Assembly (NCBI GenBank): GCA_015680685.1
Contig: MNCI01011535.1
Coordinates: 1-64,000 of the forward strand
DNA length: 64,000 nucleotides
Source of the DNA: Gnetum montanum
Lineage: Eukaryota > Streptophyta > Gnetopsida > Gnetales > Gnetaceae
Direction: 5' to 3'
A program made the position numbers and the translations under genes. How positions within the stretch are numbered: position 1 is the stretch's first letter; each line of letters starts with the position of its first letter. Below, piece after piece: positions 56,541 through 64,000 of the stretch. The notes under the pieces were generated by a model. The model did not search any database, had not been told where the DNA came from, and worked only from the letters and a program-made list of their open reading frames with translations.

Positions 56541-56981
56541 TGCATTGAGTTATAAATTTTAAAAAATTTATGTAAAAAATTTTTAGAATTAGTCTGATAG
56601 ATCCAAGGGGTCTAAGTGAATGTAAGTAAAAATGTTTTTATTTCAAATAAGGATCTAATTAATTAAAAAATTTAAGTTTATTAGTAGTTAGGGACTAATC
56701 TATCATTATTTTTCCAAAAAGATAAAGGCTTAACTCATATTTAAATGCATCATATAATTTCTTAAAGGCTATTGATTAGTATAGTAGTGCCTAGAATAAG
56801 TTTCTAGGCTAATAGCATAGTTGGTGAAAAGGAAAAGTGATAGGTGGATTAATTAATTAATTCATTATCTTGTTAGGCAATAGGTTGCTAGTTTGAATCA
56901 CACTTAAGATATCAATATATTTCTTTACAATTCTTCTAAATTATCATGTTGCCTGAAGTCATTCCTTTAAGTGCTAATAAT

Positions 56982-57025
56982 GAGGTGTTAGCATAATGGT
57001 ATGAGTCTTGGCCAGGTAACTCTAG
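56982..57025 (+). mobile_element. 5' half of a SINE, cut by an LTR (copy B)
   Basis: GAGGTGTTAGCATAATGGTA and CTTGGCCAGGTAACTCTAG, as at 36729-36772. Confidence 0.6.
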
Positions 57026-57933
57026 TGATGAGTGGATGGGTATTTCATTACTCTACCATACAAGTCATGAGTGCATGCACATGACCAAATCATAATCTGT
57101 GGATGGACAATGTAAGTATGCTAGTGGTTGATAGTTAGTTTGCCATTGTTGTTTTCTCATGTTGAGTTAGTAAAACATGAGTAGTATGGTCTAACTTGTA
57201 GTAAGGTATATGATATTATGATTTTGTAGGCTCAAATTACTCCTAATTGATTTCATAATGAAAATGAGAATGAGAATGAGAATAACTAAAATATAAATCT
57301 ATTTTAGCTTATGATGATAAGCATCTATTCTTGGTTTACTATGCACATCATGGGCTCATGTAACCATTATTGGGATTACCAAGTAAATTCACTATTGAGT
57401 GAATTAAGTGAAGTCACTACTGGGTTACCAAATGATTACACTTAATTCTTGAAACTATTCATACCCATTTTGCCTTACTAATGAACATGGGAAAGTAATG
57501 TACTTAAGAAATGTAAAGAGCTAAACTTGGAGTAGGTTCACTTCAATAATTAAATCACCTTCAATGCACTAGATCCAAATATTCTACAAAGACAGAACTT
57601 TTTGCTAGAAAACAAGAAAGCTAGCTATCTTTAATTAATTTATGAGTAAATTACAATAGGGTTCACACAACCCACAAGCATCCAAAACCTATCACACTCA
57701 ATTGATATTGCAAAGCATGAGGCTCTACAACCACACAATGGTTGTTCTTAATGCAAGACATAACCAATAGAAATCTCTCTCACAACTCAAGATTGAGATT
57801 TTAACGCACAACAAATTGATCTTGGAGCTCAAATCACCAATTACACTCATCCACTCTCTCTTGCTAAGCTTTCCACTTGTTAAAGCCTTCTCTCTCACTT
57901 TCGTGCATAGATTCTCTCTCTCTCTCTCCCTTC
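57026..57933 (-). mobile_element. Athila-related LTR in copy B
   Basis: The counterpart of 36773-37699, starting TGATGAGTGGATGGGTATTT. It ends in the (TC)n run and the CCCTTC|TTCATGG site that is empty here and filled in copy A. Confidence 0.6.
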
Positions 57934-58564
57934 TTCATGGATGAATACATACATATTATAAAGATCAAAATCCATAAGAAGCTTTTTATTTTCCTTTCTA
58001 GATGTTTTTCACAAAGATTTGGAGTCTTTCAAATGTTTTCCAATCGAAACGCTATGTTAGAGATTTTTTCCTTATCATCTTAGACATCTTTGGCTTTGTT
58101 GGAATGTCTACTATGAAAGCCCTACTTTCAAGAGAGACATCTACTATTTTTGGTAGACATCTATTTGATCCATATATTTCTATAATTTTGGGTAGAGTCT
58201 ACACTAAGACATCTACAATTCTATGTAGACATCTATCTCTTAAGTGTAAAAAATAAAAATGCTCATTTTAATAAATGGAACATTTGGATGCCTCCAAACA
58301 AGTCCCCATAGACTTGGAACCCCCATAAACTCATCAAAATGAGCCCAAAAGACCCTGAAACATGCTAAAATATCTAGGAATCATCATCATCAAAAATCAA
58401 TGCAAGAAGACATACAAAAACAAGACACACATCTAGGTCTCCTTCAAGCACAAAAACCTACAAAACAACTTGTAGGACATAGGAGAATCGAAAGAAGTGT
58501 TCCTACACCAACTTTCCCACCCTTCAAAAAGTGAACTCATGTGAACAAGGTTATTGATGTGGAT

Positions 58565-59650
58565 TGTTGAACTTAGAATAAGGAGGAATGAATAAGTTCC
58601 CCAAATAAAAACTTAAACAAACAAAGCACATACATAAAATTATGTGGTGTCCCAACTTGGGTACTCCACACTTGAAGGGTAGATCACTAACACACCTTTT
58701 AACTTTGTTGCTTTCAAAATGTGGTTGAAGGGTCCACACCCTGTATAGTTGGCAAGCCTTGCTCTAGAGTGTTTTATCATAGCACAAATCACTCAACCCT
58801 GCAAAGTCCCAGCAAGCTTGGAAATGTGATTTCAAGACTTTCAAAACCTTTATAATCTTGAGCTCTGCATCAGAGTGTTGTACCACAGCACCAACAACTC
58901 AATCACGTAGGATCTTGAAAATCTCAATCACATCAATCCCATAGGGCAACAAGAACAAGAATTACAAGGAATAATTACAACTCAATTTTCTGATCCTTGC
59001 ATAGTTAGGTACAACACACTTTACAAAGCCAAAATGAGTAGACAATGAAGAGCAATAGAGAATTCAATGATTACAAATGATTTTCCAATGAATACAATAA
59101 TGCTTGCACTTTTCCCAATCCACATGAAGTCTTATTATAGTTTCCATGTTACTAAATCCTTCTTGAAACTCATGCACTAGATAGCTAATAGTCATGGAAG
59201 ACACCTTTCTAAATTGGCCTTCAAATCTAGTAAGATGTCTTTGTTTCCTGAAAGATGTCTTTTTGAAGTCTCTACTCTAGAAGATGTCTATGCCTTGTGG
59301 AAGACATCCTTCTAGACTTGTTCTAAAATCTACAAAGACATCTATTTGAGAAAGATGTGTTACTATTTCTAAAGACATCTTTGTTTGAATCTACTCCAAA
59401 TTTTCCAAGATGTTTGCTACTTTCCAAAGATTTATTTCTTCACTTTTCCTTTATCTTTTAAATGCATCATTCCTTGTCCATAGTCTTGAATTTTTGATGA
59501 TAACTTATCTTGTTTAATATCATGTTTTTTTCCATATTCTTTGGATGTTTGTTTAAAGAAATGTGGATGATGTCCTTCATTGAGCTCTAGGATACTTTGT
59601 TTATTGTCCTCTTTAGCTCATCTTGGTTTCCTATGTACGTAGTTCTACAA
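58565..59650 (-). mobile_element. 3' untranslated region and probable 3' LTR of the chromovirus
   Basis: On the - strand it has LTR-like text ending GTTCAACA at 58565. At 59180-59420 there are many AAGATGTCT/AGACATCTT words in both orientations. The left LTR border was not located, and no intact partner LTR is in the window; a 212-bp piece recurs at 40332-40543. Confidence 0.5.
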
Positions 59651-59745
59651 ACATAATAACCATACAACCATATAAAAAAATTTTGTCTTCATTTTACGTA
59701 ATGTTTTTAGCACATCAAAACACATGAAAAGGTCCATAGAAGGGG

Positions 59746-59877
59746 TTAAAGTGATTCCCCACTCAACAAGTTGGTCTCATGGACCCATACAGCATCATCA
59801 ATAGATGGATCCTTCCAATGGATTAAATATTCATGCCTCTTGACTCCTCGAGTGCTAGAAACTTCCCTAAACTTGAG
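59746..59877 (-). pseudogene. Chromodomain at the end of the chromovirus integrase
   Basis: LKFREVSSTRGVKRHEYLIH followed by WKDPSIDDAVWVHETNLL and a stop at 59746-59748. The Y-L-x-x-W-K-x-x-x-x-x-x-x-x-W pattern with the preceding basic strand is the chromodomain fold. It marks the chromovirus branch and is thought to direct integration to modified chromatin. This stretch has no internal stop. Confidence 0.85.
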
Positions 59878-59989
59878 TATGATTTCCTTCCTCTCCATTT
59901 AAGGCTTGGACTAATCAATAGCCCCCTTCAACTCATCGATGCTATCCTATATGGTCTTTTCATCAACTAGTCCATGATAGTGCACAAGA

Positions 59990-61100
59990 TCTGAAAAGTT
60001 AAATACAAAAGACATACCAACATCATTTGGTAAATCAATCTCAAAAGCATTATCATTAAGCTTAGCCTTGATTTTAAAAGGCCACATCTTCTAAGCTTTC
60101 AATTTGTAGAAGTTAACACCTCATAATCACTTATTCTTCAAGTGAATCCAAACCAAGTCACCAATAGAAAAATTAGGCTTTTGCTTGTCCTCATTCCTCT
60201 TGAGGACTCTATCTTCAGCCTTCTTATTAATATTTGATTTTACTTGTGCATGGAGATCCCTCATATCTTACACAAAATTAGCACTATGGGTGGCTTCACC
60301 ATCAAATCTCTTCAAAGTGTCCACCATCTTTGGACAAAACCCACAATTCACCTCAAATAGGATTTTGCCAATAGCAACATGAAAAGCATTGTTATATGAA
60401 AATTTAGCATGAAATAAGAAGTTTTCCCACATTTTTGGCTACCCATCACATAAACATCTCAATATGTTGAACAAGGATTTATTTACAACCTTCATTTGGC
60501 CATCATATTATGAATGATATGCACTAGAAAAATTCAACTTTGTCCCCTAAATTTTCCAAAGGGATCTCTAAAAATGACTTGTGAACTTGGAGTCTTTGTC
60601 ACTAACAATATTCAAATGAATATCATTCAACTTCACAACATGCTAAAAAAATAAATTTACAACTTAAGTATCATTTACCTTCTTGCATGGAAGAAAACAC
60701 GCCATCTTGGAGAAGCTATCCACAACAACAAAAATTGCACCTTTTCGACTCCTGGTCATTGGAATACCACTCATAAAGTCCATTGATGCACTCTCTCATG
60801 GACTTTTGGAAATTAGCAAAGGCATATAGTATCCCTCCACACCTTTACCTCCTTTTAACTTCTAACATGTCAAGCACTCCTTCACAAATTTTGAAACTTT
60901 TGTTACCATACCAGGCCAAAAATAGTACCTATCCACAAGTTGCAATGTTTTCTCCCTACCCATATGACCTATCATGACACTACAATGCTTTCCAAACAAA
61001 ATATTTTTCCTAAAATTACAATTAGGAACACATATATTTCCATTCTTAAATAGTAGTTTATCTTAAATATGATAGTCTCTTCATTGGTCTATCCTATTCA
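59990..61100 (-). pseudogene. Integrase of the chromovirus
   Basis: The zinc domain gives GHMGREKTLQLVDRYYFWPG and VSKFVKECLTC. The core gives [20 protein letters not shown] and [27 protein letters not shown], then YHSQYDGQ-like text and MKVVNKSLFN, where the catalytic Glu of T-E-V-V-N is Lys. The C-terminal part FSIGDLVWIHLKN and MSFVFNFSDLVHYHG leads to the chromodomain. Stops and the lost Glu make it inactive. Confidence 0.85.
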
Positions 61101-61119
61101 TTAACAACTATTTGAGGCT

Positions 61120-61690
61120 CCTTCAAACTTGCCCAAAATCAACATCATGCTTATACCAAGAAGCAAGATCACCCATACCTTCCACATGAGGTACATTGAC
61201 ATTGATGACATGCACCCTGGATAATTCATAAGCCATCACATTGGCTTTCCCATTTTTGTGCTTTAACATAAAATTGAACTCTTGTAGTTGTGTAACTGAC
61301 TTCATGTGCTTTGCACTCAACTTCTATTATGAGTTTAGAAATTGAAGTGCTTTGTGGTCCATCATCAAGGTGAAATCCTTGGAAAACAAGTAATGCCTCC
61401 AATGCTTGATTTCTTGAAGAATAGGTTACAAATCCTCATATATGTTATATTTTTACCTTGACTCATTCAACTTTTCATAAAAAAAGGTAGTAGGCCTACC
61501 TTCTTGTGAAAGTATCCCACTAATGGAAAGTCTACTTGCATTCACCTCTACTTGAAAAAGCTTTTGAAAATATAGAATCGCAAGCATTAGTTCACTCATA
61601 ATCTTTGATTCCATCAAGTTAAAGCTTCCTTAGGTTTCATGATCCCATCTAAATTCTTTATTTTTCTTCAACAAAGCAAACATAAGTCAT
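61120..61690 (-). pseudogene. RNase H of the chromovirus
   Basis: LFQVEVNASRLSISGILSQE, FFYEKLNESR (where the family has K-L-N-x-x-x), HWRHYLFSKDFTLMMDHKAL and LQEFNFMLKHKNGKANVMAY give the order of the gypsy RNase H domain. The A-D-A-L-S-R box appears as AYELSR (about 61215). Confidence 0.8.
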
Positions 61691-62604
61691 GAAATGCCAC
61701 TAAAAGTTTTTATGAATAATCTATAAAAACCTGGTAAACTAAGGAATGATCTTACCTCCCCAACATTCTTAGGAGTTGGAAAATTCCTTATAGCCTTTAC
61801 CTTGCTAGATTCCATCCAAATTTGATTTTTAAAAACCACATGACCTAAACATGTGATTTTACTTTTGAAGAAATGACTTTTCTTCACATCAATCACCAAC
61901 TATGAATCCTTCAACTTAAGGCACATCATCCTAAAGTGATCCAAGTGCTCTTCATCATTAGAGCTATGCACCAAAATATAATCAAGAAAGATAATACAAC
62001 ACTTACAAATTAAGTCTTTGAATACATCATGCATCAACCTCATGAATGTAGTAGGTGTATTCATGAGCCCAAATCGCATTACCAACCACACAAATAATCC
62101 ATCTAGTGTTTTGAAAGTTTTCTTTCACCCATTACTAGGCCTTATTCTAATTTTATGGAAATCACTCTTAAAATCAAATTTGCTAAAACTTTTAACATTG
62201 TTAAGGACATCTAGGATATCATCCATTCTTGGAACAGGAAACCTTGGATATCATCCATTCTTGGAACAAGAATCAATGCACATCCTCCATTAATTTTTAT
62301 CCTTCTTTAGCACTAGCACCACTAAAACTACACAAGGTGAAATGAATTTCCTCATGAAGCCATTTACAAGTAATTTCTCTACTTGCCTTTGTAATTCAGT
62401 CCTCTGATTTGGTGCCATCCGATAAGCTCTCTCGTTTGGAATGGTAGCACCAAGAATAAAGTCAATTTGATATTGTACATTCCTCATCGGTGGTGGTTCA
62501 TCTAATCCCCCCTTGAACACCTTGGAAAATTTTTTCTTTAAGCCTAACACACTTGTAGGAAGTTCAACCTGCACATCATCATGGTTAGTGCTAACTGTTT
62601 TCAT
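61690..62604 (-). pseudogene. Reverse transcriptase of the chromovirus
   Basis: PPMRNVQYQIDFILGATIPN, AYRMAPNQRTELQRQVEKLL and GFMRKFISPC open the domain. VPRMDDILDVLNNVKSFSKF, FKSDFHKIRI, VWLVMRFGLMNTPTTFMRLM and IIFLDYILVHSSNDEEHLDH follow, then FFKSKITCLGHVVFKNQIW and GFYRLFIKTFS. The catalytic Y-V-D-D-I is FLDYI, so the second Asp is lost. A direct repeat of about 26 bp (GGATATCATCCATTCTTGGA at 62215 and 62244) interrupts the frame near the P-x-M-D-D motif. Confidence 0.85.
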
Positions 62605-62879
62605 AACAACAAAACCAAAATTAGTTTCATCATGTTCTTTACTATATTACCTCTCTCCTAGAAGAATTAAGGAAGCATTAAGTGAGATTTTTTGCCTCAC
62701 TTGTTCATCTATCATAGAAATCAAATCATGGATTTCATCAAGTCTAACAACACTCCACACATTACTTGCTTCATCAAAATGAGCACCATTTTCAAAATTC
62801 CAAGGTCTACCAATAATTACATTAGCATTATCTATTAGAAGCACATCATACTTTACAACATCATGAAAAATTCTAATTT

Positions 62880-63221
62880 TAAATTTTGTAGTACATTGTT
62901 CCCTTACCTCTTGGGAAAATATCTAGACAACCAATGTACCTTATAGGGTCTTGGATAAGGATTAGTTACCAAACCGAATCTAGTAATTGTCCTAGAAGAA
63001 ATAACATTTTGTTGGACTCCCCCATCAATCAAAACATGAATCCATTTCCTACTAATTAAATAACTAGCCTTAATTTGAAACAATAATTTCCTATTAGGAT
63101 GATCTCCTCTATTGACATTCCCCATGAAATCACAAGAATTTAATTTATAAACACCCTCTATCTTTGGAGCATTAGGATTACCTCTTTGAAGCTCATAGCT
63201 TGATGTCTCCTCCACCTCCAT
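62880..63221 (-). pseudogene. Protease of the chromovirus
   Basis: An open stretch of 105 codons starts MEVEETSSYELQRGNP, with KLLFQIKASYLISRKWIHVL and IDGGVQQNVISSRTITRFGL. The L-I-D-G-G-x-x-x-N-x-I box is the gypsy protease catalytic site (normally I-D-S/G-G-A-T/S-H-N-F-I). The zinc-knuckle Gag that should precede it is absent. Confidence 0.75.
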
Positions 63222-63232
63222 GGTTTACACAT

Positions 63233-64000
63233 TGATGAGTGGTGAGGTACCCCTACACTCAACCATACGAAAGAGCGTAGCACATGCAATCCATTCAAAC
63301 TCTGCAAACTAAGTGCCTACACACCCCATGGAACACTTAGGGTTAATCATTCGTTGTCTTCCTAGACTTACTTGTAGTTGTCACGGTGTATGGTTAAGTA
63401 AGTCTAAGGTATATGATTTTTATAGCTTTTATTTTTTTGTCTCCTATGCTATTGAGGTAAAGGTTTGAAGAAACTAACTAACTCTAACTAATGAACTAAG
63501 TCTAAATTACCTAGCATCAGCATCCATTCCCACTTACCATACACACCCTGAACCGATGCAACCATGGCTACCAAATGCTAATCGTTACTGGGATTACCAT
63601 GCATAACGCACGTGCTCGAAGTGTTCGTACTGAGGCACTTAACTTGGAGGAAAGGGTTGAGAGAATCTAATCTAACCTAAGTGTGATGAGCAGCTGATTC
63701 CTTGATTATCTGTACACATCTTGGTGTACGACTACCACTGGGATTACCAAGCATAGATCCTAGATATGCCACTAGGTTACCAAATAGTCACATTGAGATG
63801 CTTGTAATCAAGTCGTACTCATTCCACGTTCTAGGGGTTTAAGGGTGAGATAGAAAGCAATAAATAACATTAAAATAAAATCCTATTCCATGCACTGCAA
63901 GGTTTATCCAAGAAGTTCGTCTTTATTGCCGTACATAACTTGTGTTCAGGTACAATGTTGCTCGAATGAAGATTCGTTTACTTTAGGACTCCTACTGTGG
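63233..64000 (-). mobile_element. Athila-like LTR (cut by window end)
   Basis: The lower end TGATGAGTGGTGAGGTACCC is the complement of the usual LTR end. Along its length it follows LTR2 closely (for example AAGTAAACGAATCTTCATTC and AATAAAGACGAACTTCTTGG on the - strand). The U3 start lies beyond 64000. No primer binding site is found on its inner side. Confidence 0.85.

Larger units (their letters stand above)
54808..58765. repeat. Copy B of the duplicated segment
   Basis: It is collinear with copy A from AGCTTTTATTAAAATTAAAT, but without the solo LTR and with about 60 bp missing near 55466. It is continuous on the right with the chromovirus LTR, so copy B is probably closer to the original arrangement. 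Confidence 0.75.
58565..63221 (-). mobile_element. Chromovirus (Ty3/gypsy) lacking gag and 5' LTR
   Basis: Protease, RT, RNase H, integrase and chromodomain follow in order on the - strand, then a 3' LTR-like stretch. The upstream end is cut: the protease frame starts 11 bases from an Athila-like LTR, so 5' LTR, leader and gag are missing. Confidence 0.85.

Noticed and set aside
61123-63221. Functional pol gene in the chromovirus
   Set aside because: Needs several frames, with stops and lost catalytic residues.

Overview
The window looks like intergenic DNA from a large, repeat-rich plant genome. I see no intact host gene. Nearly everything recognisable is decayed transposable element sequence of plant lineages: Athila-type and Tat-type Ty3/gypsy elements, a chromovirus, L1- and RTE-type LINEs and a tRNA-derived SINE. 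The age of the copies (stops in every frame, visibly diverged LTR pairs) and the nesting suggest a gymnosperm or another slow-turnover giant genome. That last point is inference; the sequence itself does not name the species.

Layout. Positions 1-32844 carry a tandem run of one Athila-like family on the + strand: LTR0 (1-107), internal 0 (108-8184), LTR1 (8185-9018), internal 1 (9019-14450), LTR2 (14451-15262), internal 2 (15263 onward) and a partial LTR3 (32269-32844). Internal 0 is split by a 3.76 kb insertion (252-4009) that carries gene-like fragments: a coiled-coil piece and a PPR piece. Internal 2 is split by an L1 LINE (about 18600-20165) and by a full-length Athila-like element on the - strand, element 2 (21438-31497, TSD TAGGT on both sides). 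Element 3 (32845-46560, - strand, same family) interrupts LTR3 and is itself split by a 6.1 kb segment (34461-40543), called copy A here. Copy A is a diverged duplicate of copy B at 54808-58765. Element 4 (46638-54730, - strand) is a Tat-like gag-protease element with 1.8 kb LTRs. From 58565 to 63221 lies a - strand chromovirus pol with a C-terminal chromodomain. It abuts, 11 bases away, another Athila-like LTR (63233-64000) that runs off the window.

How the parts fit. No single Athila-like copy is complete, but the copies complement one another. Element 2 keeps gag, protease, RT, RNase H and integrase but has lost the third ORF. Internal 0 and element 3 keep the third ORF but lack most of pol. 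Element 1 keeps only gag-protease, in one uninterrupted frame with about 15 stop codons. All share a tRNA-Asp-type primer binding site where it is preserved, TGATGA...CATCA LTR ends, a TTAGTCATGGGGG polypurine tract, and a conserved non-coding block between pol and the third ORF.

The most unusual signals are: the polypurine-tract motif repeated inside each element as well as at the 3' LTR; the third ORF, which starts beside a splice-acceptor-like sequence; the gene-fragment-carrying insertion with a clean footprint; and a solo LTR packed with palindromic GCTATGCTACGC repeats whose empty site is preserved in copy B.
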